A stretch of 64,000 nt of DNA, from the NCBI RefSeq assembly GCF_004366035.1, contig NZ_SOEE01000001.1:682001-746000 (forward strand). The letters are read 5' to 3'. Made by a program: the position numbers and the translations under genes. Under the pieces are notes generated by a model. The model did not search any database and was not told the origin of the DNA. It was given only the letters and a program-made list of their open reading frames with translations. Below, piece after piece: positions 19,056-28,074 of this stretch (positions within the stretch are counted from its first letter, which is position 1; every line of letters starts with the position of its first letter). The DNA comes from Cytobacillus oceanisediminis (GTDB lineage Bacteria > Bacillota > Bacilli > Bacillales > Cytobacillaceae).

Positions 19056-19196
19056 TTGATATGCCTCCTAAAATTTAACTCAAATACTAACGACAGTATA
19101 TCATCGTTTATTATATGTTGCGAACAATCTGCTCGATCGTAATTTACCCTATTTGGAGCAGATTATTCTCTTTCTTTCCCTGTTGGCTCTATGTAT

Positions 19197-19221
19197 AATG
19201 GGCGGCCATCAGCCGCCCATT
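19197..19221 (-). terminator. terminator of etfA
   Basis: Perfect ten-base stem AATGGGCGGC/GCCGCCCATT; the T-tract on the minus strand is short and mixed. Confidence 0.65.
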
Positions 19222-19233
19222 ATTTATACTATC

Positions 19234-20211
19234 TTATGCGTTTACTTTAAGCTTTTTGAATTCTTCAGTTAACAGCGGAACAACCTCAAACAGATCTCCA
19301 ACAATACCGTAATCAGCTACTTTAAAAATATTGGCTTCCGGATCTTTGTTAATGGCTACGATTACTTTTGAGTTGGACATCCCAGCTAAATGCTGAATAG
19401 CGCCGGAGATACCGCATGCAATATATAGATCAGGTGTTACAACTTTACCGGTTTGGCCAATTTGCAGAGAGTAGTCGCAATAATCAGCATCACAAGCTCC
19501 GCGTGATGCACCCACTGCTCCATTTAGAACCGAAGCAAGTTCTTTTAATGGCTCAAAGCCTTCCTCGCTCTTAACGCCGCGGCCTCCGGCAATAATAACC
19601 TTAGCTTCGGATAAATCAACGCCTTCACTGGCTTTGCGGACAATTTCCTTTATGATTGTGCGAAGATCTTTGATTTCTGCGGCAACAGAAGCAACATCTC
19701 CTGATCTTGATTCATCTTTCTCCAATGGAGCTATGTTGTTTGGACGAATTGTTGCAAAGAGGAGGCCATCTGTAACAATTTTCTTTTCAAATGCTTTGCC
19801 TGAATAAATCGGACGTGTGAACACCAGGTTGCCGCCTGCCTCTTCAAGGCTCGTTACATCAGAGATTAAACCTGACTCCAGCTTGGCAGCGATTTTAGGA
19901 GCAAGATCTTTCCCTAATGCTGTATGTCCAAAAATCAGGCCTTCGGGACTTTCGGAATCAATTACAGCCATTAAAGCCTGTGAAAAACCGTCAGGAGTAT
20001 ATTGCTTCAGCTTTTCATCTTCAACAGTTACAACACGGTCAGCACCATAGTGAATCATTTCATTAGCTAAAGCGCTTACAGAATCACCAATTAAAACACC
20101 TACAACTTCTCCGCCTTCTGACGCAGTCTTACCAGCTGCAACAGCTTCGAAGGATACATTACGCAATGAACCGTCACGGACTTCACCTAACACTAATACT
20201 TTTCTAGCCAT
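19234..20211 (-). CDS. etfA: electron transfer flavoprotein alpha subunit
   Basis: FAD-binding subunit that passes electrons from acyl-CoA dehydrogenases to the membrane chain during beta-oxidation. The 325 residues include the C-terminal FAD-domain signatures VIIAGGRGVKSEEGFE and GQTGKVVTPDLYIACGISGAIQHLAGM. Typical length. It follows etfB by 40 bp and ends the fadR-fadB-etfB-etfA run. Confidence 0.97.
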   Translation of the reverse strand: MARKVLVLGEVRDGSLRNVSFEAVAAGKTASEGGEVVGVLIGDSVSALANEMIHYGADRVVTVEDEKLKQYTPDGFSQALMAVIDSESPEGLIFGHTALGKDLAPKIAAKLESGLISDVTSLEEAGGNLVFTRPIYSGKAFEKKIVTDGLLFATIRPNNIAPLEKDESRSGDVASVAAEIKDLRTIIKEIVRKASEGVDLSEAKVIIAGGRGVKSEEGFEPLKELASVLNGAVGASRGACDADYCDYSLQIGQTGKVVTPDLYIACGISGAIQHLAGMSNSKVIVAINKDPEANIFKVADYGIVGDLFEVVPLLTEEFKKLKVNA

Positions 20212-20251
20212 ATGTTTTACCCCCTGCGTTATTATTATCAGTTATTGATGA

Positions 20252-21025
20252 TCAGACAACTTTGGCTTCAGTATGAAGAAGTTTTACTAGTTCCTTAACT
20301 TGATCTTCCAACTCGCCTTCAAGAACTTTTCCTGCTTCCTTCTTAGGCGGCAAATAGATCTCAATTGTTTTTGTTTTGGCTTCAACATCGTCCTCATCAA
20401 GATCAAGATCGTCAAGCTCAAGCTCATCAAGCGGCTTCTTTTTTGCCTTCATAATTCCCGGCAAAGATGGATAGCGCGGCTCATTTAAACCCTGCTGGGC
20501 AGTAACCAATAATGGAAGTGATGTCTCAATTACTTCCGAATCCCCTTCAACATCGCGCACTACTGTCGCAGAGCTGCCATTGATATCAAGCTTTGTAATA
20601 GTTGTTACATAAGAAATGCCCAAAATTTCTGCTACACGAGGTCCAACCTGTCCCGAACCCCCATCAATTGCTACATTTCCTGCAATGATTAAATCAGCAT
20701 CTTTGTCTTTCAAGTATTCGGATAAGATTTTTGCAGTCGTGTACTGATCTCCATCTTCAAGATCATCTTCTGTATTAATTAATACAGCTTTATCGGCACC
20801 CATCGCAAGAGCGGTACGGAGCTGCTTTTCAGCTTCTTCTGTTCCCACGGAAACAACCGTCACTTCTCCGCCATTCGCATCCCGAACCTGGATTGCTTCT
20901 TCAATTGCATATTCATCATATGGATTAATGATAAATTCAGCGCCATCTTCATTGATTTTGCCGCCGGAGATTGTAATTTTTTCTTCAGTATCAAATGTTC
21001 TCTTCATTAATACGTAGATGTTCAT
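20252..21025 (-). CDS. etfB: electron transfer flavoprotein beta subunit
   Basis: The 257-residue AMP-binding partner of EtfA. The N-terminal nucleotide-binding fold begins MNIYVLMKRTFDTEE; the family motif VARDVEGDSEVIE-like region (VVRDVEGDSEVIETSLPLL) and LNEPRYPSLPGIMKAKKKPL are visible. A lysine/aspartate-rich insert (ELELDDLDLDEDDVEAKTKT) follows, as in Bacillus homologues. A FadR-like palindrome lies in the upstream gap. Confidence 0.96.
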   Translation of the reverse strand: MNIYVLMKRTFDTEEKITISGGKINEDGAEFIINPYDEYAIEEAIQVRDANGGEVTVVSVGTEEAEKQLRTALAMGADKAVLINTEDDLEDGDQYTTAKILSEYLKDKDADLIIAGNVAIDGGSGQVGPRVAEILGISYVTTITKLDINGSSATVVRDVEGDSEVIETSLPLLVTAQQGLNEPRYPSLPGIMKAKKKPLDELELDDLDLDEDDVEAKTKTIEIYLPPKKEAGKVLEGELEDQVKELVKLLHTEAKVV

Positions 21026-21159
21026 GATTTCCCTCCTAGTAATTAAGCATTGTCATAAAACAAAGCCATTAATTAAAACATTTCTTCACTTCGAAAGATT
21101 GAAAATATTTAACGCATACAGAAAGGCTAATCTGCTTGGATCAGCCCGCTTTTTAGAAT

Positions 21160-21177
21160 TGAGCGGGCGCTCGCTCA
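21160..21177. promoter_or_regulatory. FadR-like palindrome upstream of etfB
   Basis: TGAGCGGGCGCTCGCTCA is a 16/18 palindrome that keeps the outer TGA...TCA of the FadR box but has a GC-rich core resembling the site at ysmA. Position 135 bp upstream of etfB would fit an internal promoter, which I cannot define. Confidence 0.4.
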
Positions 21178-21209
21178 CAGACCATAATTTAACCAATGAA
21201 TCTTCTGAA

Positions 21210-21265
21210 GATTAAATCATCCTCATACAAGTTTATTATAATAGATTATGAGGATGAATGTAATC
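21210..21265. other. long inverted repeat between fadB and etfB
   Basis: GATTA..CATCCTCAT and its complement ATGAGGATG..TAATC flank a 21-base AT-rich loop. There is no adjoining T-run. It could be an intercistronic hairpin that sets relative expression of fadB and etfBA. Confidence 0.45.
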
Positions 21266-21290
21266 TTTCGGCACAAAACTTTTTAAAACA

Positions 21291-22064
21291 CTATTTTCCG
21301 GTAAAGCTTGGTTCACGCTTCTCAATAAACGCAGATATGCCTTCCTTGCCATCTTCAGAAACAAATACTTCTCCAAACAATTCTGCTTCTTTTTTAACAC
21401 CTTCGTAGAATTGCCCCGTCTTTCCGTAGTTTAAGAGCTCAATGGCCGCCTTGATCGAACCAGGGCTCTTCTTGGCAATCTTTTTCGCCATATTATACGC
21501 ATTGTCCAACAGCTGCTCCTCAGGATAGGAATGGTTAGCCAGACCATATTGCACGGCCTCAAGCCCGGTAATTGGGTCACTTGTGAAAAGCATTTCTGCT
21601 GCACGCGCAGCACCTACATATCGGGGAAGGCGCTGAGTTCCGGCAAAACCAGGAATTAATCCAAGCTGAAGCTCTGGAAGGCCCAGCTTTGCGTTTTCAG
21701 CTACGAGACGGAAATGGCAGCCCATGGCAAGCTCCAAGCCGCCGCCCAATGCCGCTCCATGAATCGCTGCAATAATTGGTTTAGGGAATTTTTCCATTCT
21801 TTCAAAGAGATCCTGTCCATAAGTCGCCAAGCTTGAAAAATCTTCACCGCTTTCAATGGTTGTAAATTCTTTAATATCAGCACCTGCTGAGAAGAATCTG
21901 CCTTCTCCATGAATAAGGATTACCCTAATTTCTTCATTATCTTCAACTTCATCCAGGACAGCTGAAAGCTCTTTCAATAGACCTGATGAAAGAGCATTCG
22001 CGGGCGGACGTTCAATAGTAATCGTCGCCACGAAGTCCTGATGGGACCATTTTAGATATTCCAT
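21291..22064 (-). CDS. fadB: enoyl-CoA hydratase/isomerase (beta-oxidation)
   Basis: Crotonase-family enzyme (ysiB in B. subtilis) hydrating trans-2-enoyl-CoA. The oxyanion-hole segments FFSAGADIKEF and HGAALGGGLELAMGCHFRL and the catalytic-glutamate region LGLPELQLGLIPGFAGTQRLPR are present. I choose ATG 22064 (MEYLKWSHQD, 257 residues) with an AGGAGGG site; an upstream in-frame ATG adds ten residues without one. Sits between etfB and fadR. Confidence 0.94.
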   Translation of the reverse strand: MEYLKWSHQDFVATITIERPPANALSSGLLKELSAVLDEVEDNEEIRVILIHGEGRFFSAGADIKEFTTIESGEDFSSLATYGQDLFERMEKFPKPIIAAIHGAALGGGLELAMGCHFRLVAENAKLGLPELQLGLIPGFAGTQRLPRYVGAARAAEMLFTSDPITGLEAVQYGLANHSYPEEQLLDNAYNMAKKIAKKSPGSIKAAIELLNYGKTGQFYEGVKKEAELFGEVFVSEDGKEGISAFIEKREPSFTGK

Positions 22065-22104
22065 CTTATCCCTCCTGATTATATTATGGAGCACTTTATC
22101 TGCC

Positions 22105-22689
22105 TCAAAGTTTTCCGCACCCTCCGATCAAAAGTTTATGAACAGGCTTTGCCAATGCAGTAAGATCATATTTTTGCTCATTCATTACCCATGTGGTCAC
22201 TGTTTCATCCATGGTGCCAAAAATCATCTGGCGCGCCAGCCTAATGTCCAGATCAGCTGGAAACTCACCGCTCTCCCTGCCATCAGCAAGAATTCTTTCC
22301 ACTAAAGCAAGGTATCCTTTGAGCACCTCATTAATTTTATGGCGAAGGTCTTTATTGGACTGCCTCAATTCGAGCTGGGTTACAATTGCCAGATGCCTGT
22401 CTTCCGAGAGCATTCTAAAGTGTGATTCTACCATCATTAATAATTTCTCTGCAGCTTTTTCTTTTCCTGCAATTTTTTCTTCAATTTTCTCAACAAAGTA
22501 GCCCATTTTATCCTGAAAGAGGGATATTAATATATCTTCTTTGTTTTTAAAATATAAGTATATGGTGCCATCAGCGACACCAGCCTGTTTGGCAATTTTT
22601 GATACCTGTGCCTGGTGATATCCATTTTCAGCGATCACGACTACAGCCGCATCAATAATTTGCCGGTATTTAGGCTTTGTTTTTTTCAA
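22105..22689 (-). CDS. fadR: fatty-acid degradation repressor FadR (TetR family)
   Basis: TetR-family repressor of beta-oxidation genes, released by long-chain acyl-CoA. The helix-turn-helix is QVSKIAKQAGVADGTIYLYFKNKEDIL (about residues 28-54), nearly as I recall it in B. subtilis FadR; the C-terminal ligand domain follows. I choose TTG 22689, six bases after AAAGGAGGG, giving 194 residues; an ATG at 22722 lies upstream of that site. Autoregulation is expected from the operator at its own promoter. Confidence 0.95.
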   Translation of the reverse strand: MKKTKPKYRQIIDAAVVVIAENGYHQAQVSKIAKQAGVADGTIYLYFKNKEDILISLFQDKMGYFVEKIEEKIAGKEKAAEKLLMMVESHFRMLSEDRHLAIVTQLELRQSNKDLRHKINEVLKGYLALVERILADGRESGEFPADLDIRLARQMIFGTMDETVTTWVMNEQKYDLTALAKPVHKLLIGGCGKL

Positions 22690-22821
22690 GCGGTTCCCTC
22701 CTTTCAGAATAAACAGGTGCATTGATTTTTTAGAAGCAGCAGGGCTGGAGTAATATCATTCCTGCTGCCGGGATTGGCCAATCAGCTTCGTTTATTTTTA
22801 ATTTTAAAAATCAATCTGAAA

Positions 22822-22839
22822 TGAATGAATCATCATTCA
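22822..22839. promoter_or_regulatory. FadR operator at fadR promoter
   Basis: TGAATGAATCATCATTCA fits the published FadR box TGAATGAMTANTCATTCA at nearly every position, and it starts just downstream of the fadR -10 element, where bound repressor would block initiation. Confidence 0.85.
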
Positions 22840-22846
22840 TATTTTT

Positions 22847-22875
22847 ATAATAGTAGGACAATTCATTTGTGTCAA
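22847..22875 (-). promoter_or_regulatory. sigma-A promoter of fadR-fadB-etfBA
   Basis: Minus-strand TTGACA, 17-base spacer, TATTAT. A near-consensus promoter directly upstream of the FadR operator. Confidence 0.85.
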
Positions 22876-22940
22876 GAAATTATCCCTAGAAATATATTTT
22901 ATTATTACATTTCTTTTATGTCTGGACAAGCTTAACGGCT

Positions 22941-22973
22941 CAAAAATAAAGAGCCGATTGAAAATCGGTCTCT
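22941..22973 (-). terminator. terminator of lcfA
   Basis: Stem AGAGACCGATT/AATCGGCTCT with short loop and a T-rich tail on the minus strand, overlapping the last bases before the lcfA stop region. Confidence 0.85.
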
Positions 22974-22977
22974 GAAG

Positions 22978-24681
22978 TTAAGCCCGCTTTTCCTCTTCTT
23001 CTTTGAATTTCTTTTTTTCTTCATCTACTAATGCCCTTCTCAGTATTTTTCCAACAGCTGTCTTAGGAAGCTCCTTGCGGAATTCATATAGCCTTGGAAC
23101 CTTATATGCTGCAAGATGCTTTCTTGCAAACTCATCCAGCTCTTCTTCCGTTGCTTCTTTGCCCTCTTTCAGCACAATATATGCTTTTACTGTTTCTCCG
23201 CGATATGGGTCAGGTATACCTGCAGCAATCACTTCCTGTACGGCTGGATGCTCGTATAGCACTTCCTCTATTTCACGAGGATAAATATTGAATCCCCCTG
23301 CAATAATCATATCTTTCTTCCTGTCCACTACATAGAAGTATCCATTCTCATCCATATAGCCCAAGTCACCTGTAAGCAGCCAGCCATCTCTTAAAGCCTG
23401 TGCTGTTTCTTCCGGGCGGTTCCAATATCCTTTCATTACCTGAGGACCTTTAACTGCAATTTCGCCAACTTCTCCTGCCGGAAGCGCTTCTCCCGTTTCC
23501 AGTGAAAAAATGGCTGCATCTGTATCAGGCCACGGGACACCTATACTGCCTTTGACACGGGGGCGATCCCATAAGAAATTCGCATGTGTAACAGGTGAAG
23601 ATTCCGTCAAACCATAGCCCTCGACAAGTTTTCCTCCTGTTATTTCTTCAAATTTCTGCTGGACTTCAACGGGCAGGGCAGCAGATCCGCTGATGCAAGA
23701 GTCTATGGAAGATAAATCATATTTTTTTATATCCGGATGGTTCAATAACCCAATGTAAATCGTTGGGGCACCGGGGAATAAGGTTGGTCTCTGCTTATGA
23801 ATAGTTTTCAGGGTCGTTTCCGGATCAAATTTCGGAAGGAGGACCATTTTGTGAGCATCCATAACAGATAAGATCATAACTGTTGTCATTCCATACACGT
23901 GAAAGAACGGAAGTATGCCCAGCACTGTTTCCTCGCCGCGCCTGCACTTATAAAGCCAGGCTTTACACATAGCTGTATTGGATACAAGATTGCTGTGCGA
24001 AAGCATGACACCCTTTGGAAAACCGGTTGTGCCGCCTGTGTATTGCAATAATGCCAAGTCTTCTTCAAAATCGAAGTCATGCATTTTCATCGGTTCAGCC
24101 GGCCTCTTTAAAATTTCCGTCAGCAAATGGTTATGCCCTTCATGTTTTACATTTACGACAATGCCATACTGTTTTTTCTGGATAAAAGGATATATTAGAT
24201 TTTTAGGGAATGGAAGAGCCTCTTTGACAGCGGTTACAATTATATGATTCAATTCTGTCTGCGGCACCACTTTGCTCACTTTCGGATATAATATATCCAT
24301 TGTAATGATTGCTTTTGCTCCCGAATCTTTCATTTGATATTCCAATTCCCGTTCCATATACAGCGGATTTGTCTGGACAACAACCCCGCCTGCCATCAAA
24401 ATTCCATAATAGCTGAAAACGGACTGAGGAGTATTCGGAAGCATGATCGCTACGCGGTCCCCCTTTTCAATTCCAAGATTCTGCAAATATGCAGCAAGCT
24501 TCAGGGAAGATTCATATATATATTTATATGTGAATTCCTTTCCCATAAAGTGGATGGCTATTTTCTCCGGAAATTCTTCTGCAGCACTCTTCAAATAATC
24601 CTGTACCGGCTGTTTGGGATATGACAAGGTTGAGGGGATTTCTGCCGGATATTGCTTGAGCCATGGGTTTGCTTCTGCCAT
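22978..24681 (-). CDS. lcfA: long-chain fatty acid-CoA ligase
   Basis: Acyl-adenylating enzyme that activates fatty acids for beta-oxidation. The 567 residues include the AMP-binding signature LLQYTGGTTGFPKGVMLSH, the VEGYGLTESSPVTH motif, GWLLTGDLGYMDENGYFYVVDRKKDMIIAGG and the C-terminal catalytic lysine segment LPKTAVGKILRRAL. Start ATG 24681 has AAAGGAGG. The frame is open for 43 more codons upstream, but that stretch runs into a family 2 repeat and is not homologous to LcfA. Transcribed from a promoter at 24943 through a leader carrying the repeat. Confidence 0.95.
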   Translation of the reverse strand: MAEANPWLKQYPAEIPSTLSYPKQPVQDYLKSAAEEFPEKIAIHFMGKEFTYKYIYESSLKLAAYLQNLGIEKGDRVAIMLPNTPQSVFSYYGILMAGGVVVQTNPLYMERELEYQMKDSGAKAIITMDILYPKVSKVVPQTELNHIIVTAVKEALPFPKNLIYPFIQKKQYGIVVNVKHEGHNHLLTEILKRPAEPMKMHDFDFEEDLALLQYTGGTTGFPKGVMLSHSNLVSNTAMCKAWLYKCRRGEETVLGILPFFHVYGMTTVMILSVMDAHKMVLLPKFDPETTLKTIHKQRPTLFPGAPTIYIGLLNHPDIKKYDLSSIDSCISGSAALPVEVQQKFEEITGGKLVEGYGLTESSPVTHANFLWDRPRVKGSIGVPWPDTDAAIFSLETGEALPAGEVGEIAVKGPQVMKGYWNRPEETAQALRDGWLLTGDLGYMDENGYFYVVDRKKDMIIAGGFNIYPREIEEVLYEHPAVQEVIAAGIPDPYRGETVKAYIVLKEGKEATEEELDEFARKHLAAYKVPRLYEFRKELPKTAVGKILRRALVDEEKKKFKEEEEKRA

Positions 24682-24708
24682 TTTGTCCCTCCTTTGTTTC
24701 ATGCCCAT

Positions 24709-24870
24709 AAGAAAAGCGCAAGCGCCTTGCCCACAAAAGGAACACACACTAAGAACGCCACGTACTGTGGCAGCGTCTGTATGACCCCGAGTCCCTAGGA
24801 GCCGAAACAAGACAAGCTTGTGACCTCGAAGGGGTAAGCGCTGGAGCTAGACAGTTATCGAAGTTCAAAG
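24709..24870. repeat. dispersed repeat family 2, copy in lcfA leader
   Basis: Starts AAGAAAAGCGCAAGCGCCTTGCCCAC and ends CTTGTGACCTCGAAGGGGTA...GGAGCTAGACAGTTATCGAAGTTCAAAG (given here in parts). Same ends as copies at 30981, 34749, 36083 and 45895. It lies between the lcfA promoter and start codon, so it is transcribed. Confidence 0.85.
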
Positions 24871-24910
24871 TTATACTTGCTAACTTTTAGAAAAACGATG
24901 GACATCCTCT

Positions 24911-24936
24911 GAACTTTTAGAAGATTCTAATTGTTC
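24911..24936. promoter_or_regulatory. palindrome at lcfA transcription start
   Basis: GAAC and GTTC arms outside, TTAGAA-GA-TTCTAA inside: a 26-bp dyad starting seven bases downstream of the lcfA -10. It does not resemble the FadR box. Either an operator for an unidentified regulator or a 5'-terminal mRNA hairpin. Confidence 0.5.
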
Positions 24937-24942
24937 AACCTT

Positions 24943-24971
24943 ATTATAATATAATGCTGGTTCTATGACAA
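24943..24971 (-). promoter_or_regulatory. sigma-A promoter of lcfA
   Basis: Minus-strand TTGTCA, 17-base spacer, TATAAT, about 260 bases upstream of the lcfA ATG. Confidence 0.75.
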
Positions 24972-25053
24972 TTAGAATAAGACCTTACACTCAGGAAGAT
25001 ATTTTTTCAGAGGGCTGTCCAGCCTATCGGGGATATTCTTTTTAATGGACATA

Positions 25054-25086
25054 ATAAAAAAATCGCCATATATACTGGCGATTTTT
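25054..25086 (-). terminator. terminator of the polX-mutS2-yshE-peptide unit
   Basis: Stem AATCGCCA/TGGCGATT with a short loop and seven T on the minus strand, 25 bases past the small membrane peptide gene. Confidence 0.88.
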
Positions 25087-25110
25087 CCATATCTCTATAT
25101 CACAAAAATA

Positions 25111-25194
25111 TTATGCTATGAAAAATATATAAATGGCTCCTATAAGAAGAAACACTCCGCTAAGAACCAGCAGAACCTTTGCTAACTTTTCCAA
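25111..25194 (-). CDS. 27-residue membrane peptide
   Basis: TTG start with AAGGAGAG upstream, immediately after yshE (14 bp gap) and before a strong terminator. The product begins MEKLAKVLLVLSGVF and continues as one hydrophobic helix to its end (LLIGAIYIFFIA), with two lysines at the N-terminal side, so a single transmembrane segment with the N-terminus inside is likely. I do not recognise it. Position, ribosome binding site and coherent hydrophobicity make it more than a chance frame. Confidence 0.6.
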   Translation of the reverse strand: MEKLAKVLLVLSGVFLLIGAIYIFFIA

Positions 25195-25208
25195 TGTTAA
25201 TTCTCTCC

Positions 25209-25616
25209 TTATGATAAACCTGCACCGATGACATAAGACAATCCGATAGACAGCACCATGGAAATAAAACCGACTGCCCTATTATTATTTTCAATTTCTT
25301 CGTCAATTCTAAACTTAGGTGTTAAAAATTCAAAAATGAAATAGCCGATCAATAATAGAAAAAATCCAAAAACTCCCCAGGTAATCATTGTCAGCAAGGT
25401 ATCATTATGCATGATGGAATGCCTGAAAATATTGGCAATCCCAAAAATTTTTCCGCCGGTCGCCATTGCTACAGCGATATTTCCATTTTTGATTTCTTCC
25501 CAATTGCGATACTTGGTAACTAATTCAAAAATAGCTAAAAAAACAATCATACATAAAATGACTACACTATAATAAGCAGCTGTCTGAATAAATTCATTTT
25601 CCCAAAATTCTTTCAT
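25209..25616 (-). CDS. yshE: DUF350 membrane protein YshE
   Basis: About 135 residues with four hydrophobic helices (near 13-35, 48-70, 80-100 and 113-133); UPF0719/DUF350 family, function unknown. ATG 25616 (MKEFWENEF) is seven bases after GGGGAG; an ATG two codons earlier is too close to that site. Encoded just downstream of mutS2, as in B. subtilis, and likely in the same transcript. Confidence 0.85.
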   Translation of the reverse strand: MKEFWENEFIQTAAYYSVVILCMIVFLAIFELVTKYRNWEEIKNGNIAVAMATGGKIFGIANIFRHSIMHNDTLLTMITWGVFGFFLLLIGYFIFEFLTPKFRIDEEIENNNRAVGFISMVLSIGLSYVIGAGLS

Positions 25617-25687
25617 TTCCATTCTCCCCGCTGGAATTTAAGTACCCTCCCCCCTAATAAAAAACAAAGGGGAGCGGGTGTCAAAGC

Positions 25688-28045
25688 TTATTTAAATTCA
25701 ACGACAGTAACCCCTGTGCCGCCTTCTCCTGCTTCACCAAATCGAATTTTTTTAACTGACCTGTGATTTTTTAGATATTCCTGAACACCCTGCCTTAAAG
25801 CACCAGTCCCTTTACCATGAATGATGGAGACACGGGGATATCCAGCCAAAAGGGCATCATCTATATATTTCTCCACTCTTAAAAGTGCGTTTTCATACCG
25901 TTCACCCCGTAAATCAAGTTCAAGGCTCACATGAAAATCTTTGCCTTTAACTGTTGCCACCGGTTTTGTTTCAACAGGTTTTGGACTCTTAACATATTCT
26001 AAATCCCTTTCAGCAACTTTCATTTTCAAGATGCCGATTTGAACCTGCCATTCATTGTCAGACACCTTTTCAAGCAAATGCCCTTTTTGTCCAAAACTCA
26101 GAACTTTTACCTCGTCGCCTGCTTCAAACACATGTTTATTATTCTTTGGCTTTAATTTATTCTTGGCTGAGCTCATCTGCGGTGCAGCTTCGGACAGACG
26201 TTTCTTTGCTTCTATCAGCTCATGTTCCTTCACTTCAGCATGCTTCTCTATGCGCATTTTTCTTAAATCGCGGATAATTTCTTCTGCTTCTGCCTTGGCT
26301 TTCTCAACGATATCCTCAGCTCTCTCTGCTGCTTTCTCATGCATTGCATCTTTTTCCTCATAAAATTCTGCCATTTGCTTTTGCAGATCTTTATGAAGTT
26401 TTTCTGCACTTTTCAAAAAGTCATTGGCTTCTTCCATGTCAGCCTCTGCTTGTCTTCGGCTTTCTTCAAGGGATGCAATCATATTTTCAACCTGATTTGT
26501 ATCTGCTCCAATATAGGATCTTGCGGTCTCAATCACTTGATCCTTGAGCCCAAGCCGTTTTGATATTTCAAAGGCGTTGCTTCGGCCTGGAACCCCAATC
26601 AGCAGCTTATAGGTTGGACTAAGCGTTTCAATATCAAATTCAACACTGGCGTTGATAACTCCTTCTCTGTTATAGCCATAGGCTTTCAGTTCAGGATAAT
26701 GAGTTGTGGCGATAACTCTTGCCCCCCGCTTGTATACTTCGTCAAGAATAGAAATCGCCAGGGCAGCACCTTCCTGCGGATCTGTACCTGCACCAAGCTC
26801 ATCGAATAATACCAGACTATTGAAGTCAACCTGGTCAAGAATATCCACGATATTAACCATATGCGAAGAGAAAGTACTCAAACTTTGTTCAATTGACTGT
26901 TCATCCCCGATATCAGCATAAACATTTCCGAAAACAGCCGTTTCAGAACCATCCAGCGCCGGGATCTGCAGACCTGCCTGAGCCATCAATGTACAAAGCC
27001 CCACTGTTTTTAATGTAACTGTTTTACCGCCGGTATTTGGTCCCGTAATGACAATGGTAGAATATTCAGCTCCGAGCTTAATATCATTTGCCACTACCTC
27101 ATCAATAGGAATAAGCGGATGCCGGGCTTTAAATAATGAAATTTTCCCTTCATTATTAATTTTCGGCTTGGAGGCCTTTATGCGTTTACTGTACCTGGCT
27201 TTAGCAAACATAAAATCTATTTCCCCAAGCACATCTACAATGGTCTCCAGTTCACTGCTGTTTTCAGCGGCCTGTACTGACAGAGCAATGAGAATCCGTT
27301 CGATCTCCTGCTGTTCTTTTACCCTGATTCCCTGCAATTCATTGTTCAGCTGGACAATGGACGCGGGCTCAATAAATAATGTCTGGCCAGAGGAGCTTTG
27401 GTCATGGATAATGCCGCCGTAATGTCCCCGGTACTCCTGCTTTACAGGTATGACAAAACGGTCATTGCGGATTGTAATAATCGCATCAGAAAGCATCTTT
27501 TGGGCACTGGAGGAGCGAATCATGCTCTCCAGGCGCTCTCTAACACGTGATTCTTTCGTGCGCAGCTGATTTCGCAGAGAACGGAGAGACTCGCTTGCAC
27601 TGTCAAGCACTTCTCCATTGTCGTCAACCGCATTGCGGATAGACGTTTCCAGGTCAGCCAGTACAATAATTTTATCTGTATATCCCAGCAGGATCGGCAG
27701 GCTGCTTTCTTCTTCGGCAAATTCCTCGATGAATCTTTTCATCTGCCTGCTTGCATGAATCGTGCTGGATATCTGGTTAAGTTCCTGGGGACTAAGCATC
27801 CCTCCAATGACCGCTCTCTTCACATGAGGGCGAATATCGAAAATGCCTCCAAGCGGTACATTCCCCTTAATTCTAAGAACTGTCACGGCTTCATCTGTCT
27901 CTTCCTGCCTGCGGATAACTTCTTCATAGTCAGTGGAGGGACGAATATTTAAGGCCTTTTTTCTTCCCAAGGATGAAGAAACGTGCTCAAGCAGCTGTTC
28001 CTTCACTTTATTGAACTCAAGTATCTTCAATACTCTTTCTTGCAT
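25688..28045 (-). CDS. mutS2: endonuclease MutS2
   Basis: MutS paralogue that suppresses homologous recombination, and in B. subtilis also rescues collided ribosomes. The 785-residue protein lacks the MutS mismatch-recognition domain; it has a Walker A GPNTGGKT near 335, [18 protein letters not shown] near 410, a long coiled coil about 515-630 rich in E/K/A, and a C-terminal Smr nuclease domain ([20 protein letters not shown]...HGKGTGALR). Between polX and yshE. Confidence 0.96.
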   Translation of the reverse strand: MQERVLKILEFNKVKEQLLEHVSSSLGRKKALNIRPSTDYEEVIRRQEETDEAVTVLRIKGNVPLGGIFDIRPHVKRAVIGGMLSPQELNQISSTIHASRQMKRFIEEFAEEESSLPILLGYTDKIIVLADLETSIRNAVDDNGEVLDSASESLRSLRNQLRTKESRVRERLESMIRSSSAQKMLSDAIITIRNDRFVIPVKQEYRGHYGGIIHDQSSSGQTLFIEPASIVQLNNELQGIRVKEQQEIERILIALSVQAAENSSELETIVDVLGEIDFMFAKARYSKRIKASKPKINNEGKISLFKARHPLIPIDEVVANDIKLGAEYSTIVITGPNTGGKTVTLKTVGLCTLMAQAGLQIPALDGSETAVFGNVYADIGDEQSIEQSLSTFSSHMVNIVDILDQVDFNSLVLFDELGAGTDPQEGAALAISILDEVYKRGARVIATTHYPELKAYGYNREGVINASVEFDIETLSPTYKLLIGVPGRSNAFEISKRLGLKDQVIETARSYIGADTNQVENMIASLEESRRQAEADMEEANDFLKSAEKLHKDLQKQMAEFYEEKDAMHEKAAERAEDIVEKAKAEAEEIIRDLRKMRIEKHAEVKEHELIEAKKRLSEAAPQMSSAKNKLKPKNNKHVFEAGDEVKVLSFGQKGHLLEKVSDNEWQVQIGILKMKVAERDLEYVKSPKPVETKPVATVKGKDFHVSLELDLRGERYENALLRVEKYIDDALLAGYPRVSIIHGKGTGALRQGVQEYLKNHRSVKKIRFGEAGEGGTGVTVVEFK

Positions 28046-28074
28046 GAGGATTTTCCCCTTTCATGCCCAATTTC

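Noticed and set aside
24682..24810. N-terminal extension of lcfA
   Set aside because: The extra 43 residues are encoded by repeat sequence and precede a strong ribosome binding site for the ATG at 24681.
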